64,000 nt of DNA from Aplectana chamaeleonis (taxonomy: Eukaryota > Nematoda > Chromadorea > Rhabditida > Cosmocercidae): assembly GCA_029168955.1 (NCBI GenBank), contig JAPDOI010000040.1:2716501-2780500 (forward strand). Direction: 5' to 3'. Positions 31,141 through 41,800 of the stretch are shown here, in pieces. The position numbers and the translations under genes were made by a program. The notes beneath the pieces were generated by a model. It searched no databases, was not told the origin of the DNA, and saw only the letters and a program-made list of their open reading frames with translations. Each line of letters begins with the position of its first letter. Position 1 is the stretch's first letter.

Positions 31141-32764
31141 GAACTTTCGCTTCAAATTAATATTTTGTTGTAGGTTTTGTAGTGCGTCCAAGAAGGGTAT
31201 GTTCCCTGCTTTTAGGATGGCTGGCCAAATGGGAACAAAGCATAGTGTTCTCAGCACTTGTGCCCGAGAAATTGAGATGTCTTGGTAATTTTCCGCTTTC
31301 TTGATAATCTCGTGGCCATGGCTTTGGGCTTTGTTGATTTCTTCCTTGAAGATCGCACAGAAATAGGCTTTCTTCGTGTTGACTCAGAGTTGCAATGCGG
31401 TCATTTTCATATCATGTGTCACTGGTGTATGCCGGCTGTTGTGGGTTAATCGTGTGCTAAATGGGATCAGCCGCAGCCATGAAGGAGCACTACGCGTCGC
31501 ATTTAGTAATCCGTACGAGAAGTGCGCCTTCAATCGAATAGCGTCGGCGCAAGATGGAAAGTGCATGGTTTGTGAGAATCGATCGCGGCGGAGGAGTAGA
31601 AAAACCATAGCTAGTAGCGAACGGCGAGAAACGCAGATGCTTGTTGGAAGTTTATTCATCTATCTGCCGATTGGCTGTTTCTGCTATAATTCTATCGTTA
31701 GTTTCAATGGATTTTGTGGTGCTATAAAAGCTCAGGTATATTAGTCGCTGCTCAAAGCAACGTTGGACTATTTAAGGACTTTTCTCTCCCTATTTTAAAT
31801 AGTTGCGTAATCATCCTTTGTTGGGTTGCCTACCGTTTAGGTCTTTTTTTGTGTGAAAGAGCTTTTTACGGTTCTATCTCACTCTTCAGACCCCCGAAGC
31901 TGGAATCGTTTTGCCCAAACATAGTCTTAGGGTTATTTGGGGTCCCAAACCCAAAGATAATGTACGTTTACAGTTCTGCGGTAGATCACGGTAGGTATAC
32001 CGTAGATCTATCGATGTCTTCGGTCTGATTAAGAACCTGTCCGGAGGGGTTTTCTGGGGTATTGTTCACGAAGCCGATGTCATATTTCCGATTTTCCAAG
32101 GATTGTGGTCAGGGGTGAGCGGAATTCCGATATTTCCGATTAGTTTTTGGCCTTCCGATTTCCGAAAAAAAAACCTGAAAATGCGGAAGAGCTGAAATAT
32201 CCACGAGATTAGAAATCTTTTACACTTTTCCTTCCAAATCTCTGTGGAGTTAATTCGGGCGCTAAATGCGAATTCGAGGTCCGTCTTAACTTTTCAATAA
32301 GCCAAGGTTGATTGTATTTACATTAAAATTATTCAATAAAGAAGGATAAGCCTAAGTGTTCTGGTAGGCACAGTTACCAGGGGGAGGGTTAAGAATTTCG
32401 CCGAACGAATTTCCGATTTAGGATGTTTTTTGGGGTTCGGATTTCGTAAATTCAGAGAAAAAACTCCGCCCATTGCTGATTGCGGTAGACGGCTGTAGCC
32501 AAGTGATATTAAACCTGCCGTGATCTTCAAAAAATCGTAATAAGGTTATCTACTTCGTGACCAGCACATAAGAGAACCTTCCTGGATAATGGCTCTTCCA
32601 AATTTGAAACGTCGACTTACCACAGTATGCGTGCTGTGATCTACCGTCATGGCCTGAAAAACTAACCTCATTTGCGGTTTCAGCGCCACAAATAACCCAC
32701 TTCGACGGTATTGAGGCGAAATGCTTCTTGGACGTTGACTGCAGGGTTATTTATCTATAGTAGT

Positions 32765-32925
32765 AATGTTCTTATCGTAGCGAAATTTCGGTCCGCATCT
32801 GCAGACAACTGCTGTTGCAGCACGCAACATGGGACCATGTGGTTCCGGCACGATTATCGCCTTGTTGCCTGCTGCAACAGTGGTTGTCTGCAAATTCGAA
32901 CTGGATTTTGGTTCTGATAAGGACT
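32765..32925. mobile_element. 0.16-kb foldback MITE
   Basis: CAGACAACTGCTGTTGCAGCA pairs with TGCTGCAACAGTGGTTGTCTG. The centre is CATGGGACCATGTGG. A related hairpin with GCAGACAATTGCTGTAGCAG is in djr-1.1 intron 1 at 53755-53945. Confidence 0.85.
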
Positions 32926-33860
32926 GTATGTTGTTCCTGATAGACCTTTTTTTCATTAGTATTGTCCGTAATCTACACGGTCATTCGACGATAATTTTCG
33001 AAATAAGGAATAATTCGAATATTGCATTTTTAGGGCGCCCTTAGTGAGTTAGCTTTTCGAATATGACCTTTTTTATATTTCTAAATGAATAATTATGACA
33101 AACGAAATAATGGTTAAGGCCTTGCATTTTTTCCACCATTCGATTCCAACTTTAATGTATATTAATTATATAAATGGATTTATAGACTATCCGAAGAATT
33201 TCAGTGATTCTTCAATTAAATATTCGATTTTTTGAGTTATTTCCAATCAACCCGCGAATGTGTTTTTTTGGCGGAGTATTCGAGTTTCGTGGACGAAAAT
33301 TCGCCGAATATTTGAAAAACCAGACAAATAAAATTGTGGAAGGATGGAACATACGAAAATTGATTATCCTATTGTCTGAAATCAAACGAATTAAAAAAAC
33401 GAAAAATCGAAATTCCTGAATGAATCGAATGTTCGAATAGTATTTGAGTAGTTTTCTGATGCTTTTCCAAATATCCATACCGCGTTGTTTTGCTCAAACT
33501 TATTGATTTCCGATTTCGACCGCTGACTCAATTAATCAGTTTTGTCCAAAGACCTGGTGCCAGATTCATAAACGATAGAACTGCAGTTTTAGGGTATATT
33601 TAACCCTGAACTCTCTGCTTTCTTCAATGACCCATGCCACACTCTCGCCACTCCGATTACTTTTGAACCATGGTTTTGTCGCTGATGAATCTGGTCCCTG
33701 TTTAATCAACAGGTCGAATAGGCGTGCAGTTGAATGATAATTAATTGTGCTTACGTGCTAATGTAACAACGTGGAACTGGTTATCGATTGTCGCGTTCTC
33801 TGTCCTTATTTGCAGGCAAATTCAGGTGCTTCTTTGTGAGTGTCATAGGCTAATTGAGGA

Positions 33861-33878
33861 TTTTCAGGCGCCGCAGTC
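33861..33878 (+). promoter_or_regulatory. Splice acceptor just before the misc-1 start (probable trans-splice site)
   Basis: TTTTCAG ends at 33867, eleven bases before the ATG at 33879. This fits SL addition to the first gene of the proposed operon. Confidence 0.6.
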
Positions 33879-36800
33879 ATGTCGCAACAACAGAAGACGA
33901 TACCCAACAGCATAAAGTTCGCCTTTGGTGGCTTATCTGGGTGAGTAGGATGCTATTCCTTCTTTGTTGCCGGACTGTTCTCGGCTTTCGTAGTTTTTGC
34001 AAGTTGTATGTTATAACATAATTTTCCCCAAAAAGTTGCTAGGTAAAATCTGTAGCCCAAAGATTCTGTGATAAATGGATTTTCATAGTATTGAACCAAC
34101 TTCACAATATGATATTTTCAGTATGGGAGCGACTTTATTTGTGCAGCCGTTGGATCTCGTGAAGAATAGGATGCAGTTGTCTGGAACTACGGGTTTGTTA
34201 TGCAATTACATATTTTATGCTACCTTAATGGTGTACACGCTCGACACGCATCGCGTGCGCTCTGGCAGGCTGTATTCGAGTGGATTTACAGTTATTAATA
34301 AGCAGCCGTTATCCTAACTGGCTATTGATTTTTTTCATGATGCGCTACACAGATTATTCACGCTGAAAAATGTTCTAGACATACTAATCAGTCACCGTGT
34401 CCCTTTGCCGTGATTCGTTGCTATTATTAACAAGCTGAAAACATCGCCCATGTTTGGATAACCGCAAGCGTGGCACGCCTTATGTGTCAAAGCGGGGCGG
34501 CTGCTACGCGTACTTTGTCGCTGGTCGATCACTGACGTAGCATACTTATCGTTATCGCTCTTGCCATCGGGCTCGGATATTACTTCACGTCTCGGCGGTC
34601 CAGTCGGGCCGATTGAAATCACACGGCAATTCGATTATAATGTGGCCGTCACGTCACTGTGTCGCAATAAAAGTAATATCGACAGTACTTTACTCCATAT
34701 TGCGCTGAATGGCCAGCGCTGTGACGATAAGTATGATTCGTCAGCGACTTACAAGCGACGCTGTTGCGCGTAGAAAGCTTCCCGTTTTCGCTGTGCGCTG
34801 CTCCTCACGCGTACTCTTGCTAGTCGAGCACAGGGCGATCTCGGTTTATGTGGTACCAGTAACCAATCGCGGAATGGAAAGTACTACCTCGTTTGAAGTC
34901 TTGAGCTATACTTCCCCTGACGGGTGAAGGGACGCAGAGTTTACTTTCCGCCATTGGCGAAGCTTTGAGGCTGTGTTCAGACGAGGTTCCCATGAGTTAT
35001 TGCGAAGTTCGCGCGCAAAAATTGCTCCTTCGGCTTTCTCCACGCTCTCTCGCTGCTGTCGCTTCCTCTCGATCCGCATAATTCGCGAAGAAACCGTGGG
35101 AATTTCGTTTTGTCAGTTTATCAACACATTTATATAGATTATTAACGCCGCTCTCTTCGCGGGGAGTTTGGTCACCGCGTAATTTGCGCGATTCAATCGC
35201 GGCAACGCAAAGTATGATCTGAGTCATAGAGTGCCTGACCACCTTGACAGATATCGTTTCTTCGCTACGGTAAATTATTCCATTCTAACTCAAAAAGACG
35301 GTGCTATTTTAAAATCATGAAAAGATTGAATTTTTCGCTTTTTTTGCGTGATGAGACGCCATTCCTATCGTAGTTCACAAAAATATAAAAAGGCCTGTCT
35401 TTAGCGCCGCCTTCAACGTAAGATATTGTGTTTTCAGGTAAAAAAGAGTACCGCTCAAGTATGCATGCGTTGACTTCGATCATCCGAAATGAAGGCGTCA
35501 TGGCTGTGTACAACGGTCTCAGTGCTGGTCTGCTTCGACAAGCCACCTACACCACTACTAGGCTGGGAACCTACACGTACCTGTTCGAGCACTTCCGGAA
35601 GTAAGTTGTTATCGAGCTTCTTCTTCACGAATTATCGTCGATCACTGGTCGAGAGAGCGCCGCGTCGAACACATGTGGCACGCACGCAAGCGAGGAGGTA
35701 GTGATGGGATCATTACCTCCTCGCTTGCGTGCGTGCCACTTGTGTTCGACGCGGCGATCTCTCGATCAGTGATGGATCATATGTATGATCTACATCGAAG
35801 CCAAATTCGCCTTGTTCCTTAGCGTGCGTGTGCGAAGCGAGGGGAGAGATACCGAAAAGGTTTGGGGAGAAAGACACGCAGCTTGCGCGCTTAAACGTCG
35901 CGATCGACCGGAGTAAATTCCAGTTCGAAGTAGAGGATAGAGGTACCTCAAAAATGTGGACCCTAGGAATCTATGTAAACTTGTTATACATAAGAAGCAA
36001 TATGAACGTTCATAGGGTTCATGAAAGGTGCTGAAGTTTGCAGTAGACCTGTATATACCTAGTTCGGGTAATGCATGTAGTTCCAAACTGGTTTGGCGCA
36101 TCGTTCTGTTGGACGATAGTGCCCCCTGGGTGCTGAGGTGATATTCAAACAGTGGCTCTAACTTCACGGGTTCAGAGGTGACGCAGCGCCTTCGTTCGCT
36201 ATGAAGGCCTCACTGGGTATGGCCGCTGGAGCTATAGGATCCGTGGTTGGAACGCCGGCTGAGTTGGCGTTGATTCGAATGACAGGTATTATTTTCTAAG
36301 TGGTCATGATTGTTTAGGGTTAGAAGTTTTTTTTATGAATAATGAAAACTCTTTTTGGGTGACGGGCGGCTTCCTCCCGAGCAACGGCGAAACTATAAGA
36401 ATGTGTTTGATGCGCTGATCCGTGTGGTGAAGGAGGAAGGTGTTTTAACGCTGTGGAGGGTAAGCTGTTGAGGGAATTTGAATTACTGTAGGACTACTGT
36501 ATTTTTATCGTTCAGGGTTGTGCTCCAACAGTTATCCGTGCAATGGTTGTAAATGCAGCGCAGCTGGCGACCTATTCACAGTCGAAACAGGCCCTGCTTC
36601 AAACGGGTTACGTTCAGGACGGTAAGTTTGTGGTAAAGCTGCCTGTTGCGCGCAGGAAGTCATCTTCATTTTATTGCTAGCAGATATTGCTACTGAAAGC
36701 TCATTAGGGGAAAAAAGCCAGATTTTTTAAGGTGTTTTCTGTCACTTCCTCGCCTCTATGGTATCCGGTCTGGCGACTACGATTGCGTCGATGCCGGTTG

Positions 36801-38352
36801 ATATCGCAAAGACTAGGTGAGTTAAATTACTAAAAACGGCTGGGTTGTGGCAGAAATCCATTTTCTCCGTTTACCGTTTTGTTTGGTTCGCGTTTTCCCT
36901 CTCTCTCACTTCCCACGCTCTATACTTCTCTCTTCCTCTCCCTCTCCCACTCTTTCTCTCTTTTTTCTTTGGCTTTCTCATTCTCTTTCTTTTTTCCTTT
37001 TTCTTTATATCTTTCTCTTCCTCTCTCCTCCTCGCTCTCTTTTTGAGTATTCTGACTGTCGCTTGCGTTCTCTTGATAGTCTTATCTTTCTAACTTTTTG
37101 ACCTGTCTCTTACCTCTATTGGTTCCGCTTTCAACAATCCTCTGCCTTCTATAACATTTTCTCCTATCCTTCCCTCGTCCTTACCTTGCCTTCTTCCTCC
37201 CCCCTGCTTATTTATGCCGCATGTCGTTCGTCATTCTGTCTCACACTTTTTTCAAATTCTAATTTCTTTCTTTGTCCTACTCAGTGCAACACCCTTAATA
37301 CAACACAATTTCTTAATCTATGCTCGTGCGTTTTTTCTTCAAGTCCCGATTTTTTTCTCCACTTTCACTACGCTATCGAATTTCGTTCATCATTTGCATT
37401 TCATCTCTCTCTCACTCTCTCTTTCTCTCTCTATCTGTTTCTGGAAAATGCACTTAGAGGTACTGCCATAGTAGAAGGTTCTTTTAAAAATAAAATTGCC
37501 GTAACTCATCGCTCTCGACCCTACTTTCTCTCTCTCTCTATCTCTCTCTCTCTCTGTGTAACCTGCGCTTCGCGCATGCACACAGATGAACCGTGGGGAT
37601 TTAGTTCTGACACAGACTGTATATGTTTCAGAATCCAGTCGATGAAGGTGATTGATGGTAAACCGGAGTACAAGAACGCCTTGGACGTCTGGATGAAGGT
37701 GAGGCTCTGATCATTTGTATTTAATCCTTACCGCGTCAAGTAGATTTGAAAAATCAAATAATGTGGTTAGGTCCCTGGCTTGCTTTCTCAAGAAAAAGCA
37801 TTTAAATTTTACTTGCGGCAGGGGCGGCGGTCGCGTGCGACCGCTCGCTAATCGATTCAGGTCGAGAGAAGATCGCAGCTGATTAGCTTACCCTACCGCC
37901 AGCCGGTGGTGGGATTTAAACCGCCCGCGCCAGCCGCGGGTGACATTCAATTGTTTTTTTTTTCTTGAGGAAGCAAGCCATGGACCTTACTGTAACTGTT
38001 CTCGGGTGTTAGCATCTAGCTTGGTTTTGTGATCTCTAGAGCCCACTTATCTTCAGTGCCATACCTTGGATATTGCCTTTTTTTTGGACAGAATCTCCTA
38101 ACTCCTACTCATCCAATAATTTGAATTTTCCTTGATGTGATTTTTCTTTTCCCATCGGTGTTCAGCTCACGTTTTTACTCCATAATTATTAAGGTAATCA
38201 AGAATGAAGGTGTATTTGCGCTGTGGAAAGGATTCACTCCTTACTATATGCGTCTTGGACCACATACTGTGCTCACCTTCATCATTCTCGAACAAATGAA
38301 TGCCGCTTACTACAAGACTGTTCTGGGAATCGAAGCTAAAGGCGCTCTCTAG
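33879..38352 (+). CDS. misc-1: Mitochondrial 2-oxoglutarate/malate carrier (SLC25A11 family)
   Basis: Inner-membrane exchanger of 2-oxoglutarate for malate. Exons: 33879-33940, 34122-34192, 35438-35600, 36176-36285, 36359-36459, 36516-36621, 36732-36816, 37632-37698, 38194-38352, giving 307 aa, the usual carrier length. All three SLC25 repeats show the signature P-x-D/E-x-x-K/R: QPLDLVKNRMQ, TPAELALIRMT, MPVDIAKTRIQ. Oxoglutarate-carrier specific stretches include RQATYTTTRLGTYT and DGRLPPEQRRNYKN. All phases agree. Intron 4 ends in GG rather than AG. Intron 3 holds a perfect foldback, intron 7 a long CT-rich tract and intron 8 a TTAGGTCC foldback. mrpl-41 starts 467 bp downstream on the same strand, suggesting co-transcription. 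No AATAAA was seen right after the stop. Confidence 0.95.
34498..34778. mobile_element. Foldback MITE in misc-1 intron 2
   Basis: CTACGCGTACTTTGTCGCTG and AGCATACTTATCGTTATCGC near the left pair with GTGACGATAAGTATGATTCG and GCGACGCTGTTGCGCGTAG on the right. Confidence 0.75.
35637..35774. mobile_element. Near-perfect 0.14-kb hairpin in misc-1 intron 3
   Basis: Arms of about 60 bp: CGAACACATGTGGCACGCAC and GCAAGCGAGGAGGTA pair with TACCTCCTCGCTTGC and GTGCGTGCCACTTGTGTTCG. The loop is only a few bases (GTGATGGGATCAT). The near-identity of the arms suggests a recent insertion. Confidence 0.9.
36286..36358 (+). other. misc-1 intron 4 with a GT...GG boundary
   Basis: The donor is ordinary (ACAG/GTATT). 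The frame-keeping acceptor falls in CTCTTTTTGG/GTGACGGG, so the intron ends GG. Every AG inside gives a stop or a wrong frame. The sequence is either a true non-canonical acceptor or a base error for TTTTTAG. Confidence 0.7.
36880..37560. repeat. CT-rich low-complexity tract in misc-1 intron 7
   Basis: Long runs of CTCTCT and TTTCTTT on the plus strand, densest at 36896-37040 and 37400-37555. Confidence 0.9.
37767..37989. mobile_element. TTAGGTCC foldback MITE, copy 2
   Basis: The ends are TTAGGTCCCTGGCTTG and CAAGCCATGGACCTTA, with arms AAGCATTTAAATTTTACTTG and TGACATTCAATTG. It carries a larger GC-rich centre than the copy at 24384. It sits in misc-1 intron 8. Confidence 0.88.
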
Positions 38353-38819
38353 AGAGAAACCAAGTTCCTCGACCTCGTTTTATGGTTGTTGTTCATCGCG
38401 TTTCCTGCTAACTAGAGTTTATGTATGTGACGTTTTTTTTTGTTGTGTTCTCGAATTCACTGATTTTATCCCGTAGTTTTTTTATACGTATTTATTGACA
38501 CGTTTCACAATCTCGTTACGTTGTTCACCATATAGGTTACTGTGATGTCGGTGTTTGAAACATTACGAATCTGTAGTTAGTCGTACCGGTAGTCTAGTGC
38601 AATCTCACCCAAAGTTTGTTGCATTCTGTAGTTTATTCAATTTTTATCAAAGTTTGTAGCATGGCTGGATAGAGTTAGGATAAAGATGTTGTGACAGTGG
38701 CAACGTTCTTGTAGGTTTACCCTGAGGTTAAAGTCCTCCAAAGTAATTTAACCATTCTTGTCTGATTGCTCTTAAAAAGGATTTTCTTAAAGAAGTTACA
38801 TCTATGTTGTGACCTCTGA

Positions 38820-41800
38820 ATGGCTTCGCTTGTCAAACTGAGCACGCGTGGCGTACGCTCCCTTCATTGGACCAATTTTCGCGCACCATGGCCATTTGTG
38901 AAGAAAGGTAAATTTTCTAAAAAAATAGTATTTGAAGGCAGTTCCCACGATAAATTTCTTCTCCGTTTTTCGCCGAAAATCGAAAGGTCGGGGTTTCATT
39001 TTAGCGATACGGTCGAAAGAACGAACCTAAACGAGCCCGAAAGAGCCCTCATTGGCTCCGAAATCCACTCGCACTAGTCTTTTCCTCGCGTGTATCAGAT
39101 ATGTATCGATTGACTAGAAAGGTCTAGCGCGAGTATCTGAACGCTTGCCACCCTCCTCGGCTGCAGCTGATTGGTCGGCGGGCATCGGCTGCGTGCGGCG
39201 CGCGCCGCGTCTGGCTGGCGCATTGCCAACGTCGTTTCGAAAGCTCCCATCGCCCGTCTATTCTACGACTTTATTAAGAAATTAAGAAACATACACACGT
39301 ATATGAGTGAGCCTCATTTGTATACTTATGCAATGAATAGGATGCATAACAAACGCAGGCGTGGGAGGGGGGTAATGAAGTGAAACCATTTGGCATATCG
39401 TTCCCCCGAATCACATCTTTGCCTACTAGATCATTCATCTTTGGCTACTGGATATGGACTAAGATACATGCTGCTATGCTCAAGACGTCCCTTTGCGACG
39501 ACTCACATCTTAAGGAGTAGAAAATTGAGAAAACTTTTCAGAGGTACTGAACGCTGAACTATAGGTGCCCTAGGGACGACTTTTAGAAACGGCCGCAAAA
39601 TTTAACATCCCTCATTAGGCTGGATTCTGTGCACAGAGTTTTGCACCTTCGCCCCCCCCCCCTTCTTCCAATACTATCAATGGCTTAGTCTGCCACCGAG
39701 GAAACTGTGCGTGAAGAGCTTTTTTCTGAAGACGATGATAGAATATCATCGGTACTGATTTACATCTTTTGCTGGGAGGAGACTAGCAGCCCATTTTATC
39801 GCCGTTGGCCTATCCCGTCAGCATTTGCTGCTCCTGTGTTAGGTCAGCGGCAGTAAAATGGGGGGGGGTAACCCCCTCCCGGAAAGAGATTTAAATAAGA
39901 ACCATAACATCTCGCTGCTGGACAAAAAAATGCCACTTAAATGAAGTAATGTGATCTGCACGTGTGGTATTGGAAAGGGATGAATGACAATACAAGCTTC
40001 ACTGCTTATTCTCCAACCAATAAGATTCTATTAACGTTGTGTGATTATGTCGTTTTCATTCCTATTCACTGCTGAAATAATTTAGCTAGGTGTGTTCGCC
40101 TACATTCCCTGTTGTATTCATTTTGTTGCTTCAATTAAGTACAGCAGCTTACAGTTGATCCCGTTCATGAAATTGAATCAGGCTCAGAATTCGGGCGAAA
40201 GCTCGGAGTCATTGAATGACAGGCGAGGACGGCTGTGGCGTTGGCAGTGCGCCAGCCAGACGCGACGCACGCAGCCGATGTCCGCCGACCAATCAGCTGC
40301 AGCCGAAAGTGATTAACCACCGGAGGCCGGCTGGCGCAGCGCGTGCGACGCAAACCTGCGGCGCGCGCGTCTAACACGATTGGAGCATGATTATACACTG
40401 GACCAAAATCCTGTACAGGTGAGAGAATGTGATATACAGGCGAAACGAGTCTTAGCTCTCTTTAACTCCCTACTAAAGAACCTCGAGAAGCAAAAATAAT
40501 ACGATACGTGGTATGAACACTAAATTTCACACTTCTCTAAGGTTAAGAGGCAAAACTAGTCTCAGCTCTTCCTATTGCAGAAGCAACATTCTTAAGGTTG
40601 TAGTTATACTACCCGCGACAGGCGCAGCGGTGCACTGTTTATCATACATATCGACCGAAATTCGATATGCCTTCTATGCGCTGTCGCGGTCGCCTGTCGC
40701 GAGTAGTATAACTTCGGCCAAAGAGAACCCACCAGACCAATCTCAACAGCATAAGAAAAGCTAAATATATATAGAACAGACCATTAATAACATCCTTTGA
40801 ACTTGTTTAGGAAGAACATCTGTTTCCAATTCCCAAGTAAGTGATTCCACTCATACAAGGAAAAACCGTCCTTAATCAGTCCTAGGACTACAGAGGAGTG
40901 TTTTAGACTACTAGTTAGCAGAAAGTCTAATTATATTTCTCCATCATGACAGTCCGTCTTGAGTTCGAGCCATTTCAACCTTGGAAAACGAGATATAAGG
41001 TCGGAATAAATCACGTTGGTAACAACATCAAACTTGGAAAACCTAGCAGAACTTGGATGATTTGGTTGATGGATTTGAGAAACATTTCTGCAGAGCAAAA
41101 CCTCGTGAATTACACCCATTAGTAATGCCATTACCCATCAAAGCTCCGGTAGTACTCGTAATTTTCGAGGTTTTCGACTGTAGGCTTAGTCTCACTGCCT
41201 TAGAAATAGCATGAAAAACAATTCATTAGAAAATATTCAATGTTCTTTATTCTCTCAATGCTTTTCACACATTCTAATACTTGATAGCGAGAATCGTCTC
41301 AAGAAGATACATCGAGCACAGCAGAGGAGCAATAGACTACTTTTTAACAGCTGTTGAGATTGGTCTCGTGGGTTCTGTTACAAGGGAGGCTTGCCACCTA
41401 CCGATGTTGATTTGGAAAACCATGCTGTCGTTGCTGTAGGTCTGTGACCTTAAATAAATGACCCGTGCTTAAAATTTCCTAAACGGCGGAAGAATTTCCA
41501 AAAACGGCATTTTCATTACGTCATTAAAAGGTAAGGGTATCAGGGAATTTTCAGGGCGTTCATAACGAAAATCTCGGATTCGGCTCAAAACTTCAAACTA
41601 GGGGTTATATAGGGCGCTAAACCCTCATCTGGGGTCTATTCTTCGCCAGACTTAGGGTCACTGTGGGATGCGGTAGTCATAATGCCCTTTACCTGACGTT
41701 TTTAACATTATAGATCCAAAAATCAGAAAAACGGACATCAAATTCCTGTTCAGCGTCCCAAATACCACCCACAGTAAAATTTTCAGTCAAATCTGAGACC

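Larger units (their letters stand above)
28018..33860. other. 5.8-kb gene-poor spacer between lpd-6 and misc-1
   Basis: No convincing exon was found on either strand. It holds a GGGTTATTTGGGGCGC-family repeat (28320-28450, and a piece at 31928-32000), a GCGGCGCGGCAC-type MITE (about 28820-28975), an AAAATGGGCGTGGCC-type element (about 29810-30005), the 0.8-kb foldback at 30340-31140, and smaller foldbacks at 32765-32925 and 33550-33705. Confidence 0.6.

Noticed and set aside
36880..37560. Plus-strand open frames in the CT-rich tract (Leu/Ser/Phe-rich proteins)
   Set aside because: Low-complexity pyrimidine sequence inside misc-1 intron 7, bounded by good splice sites.
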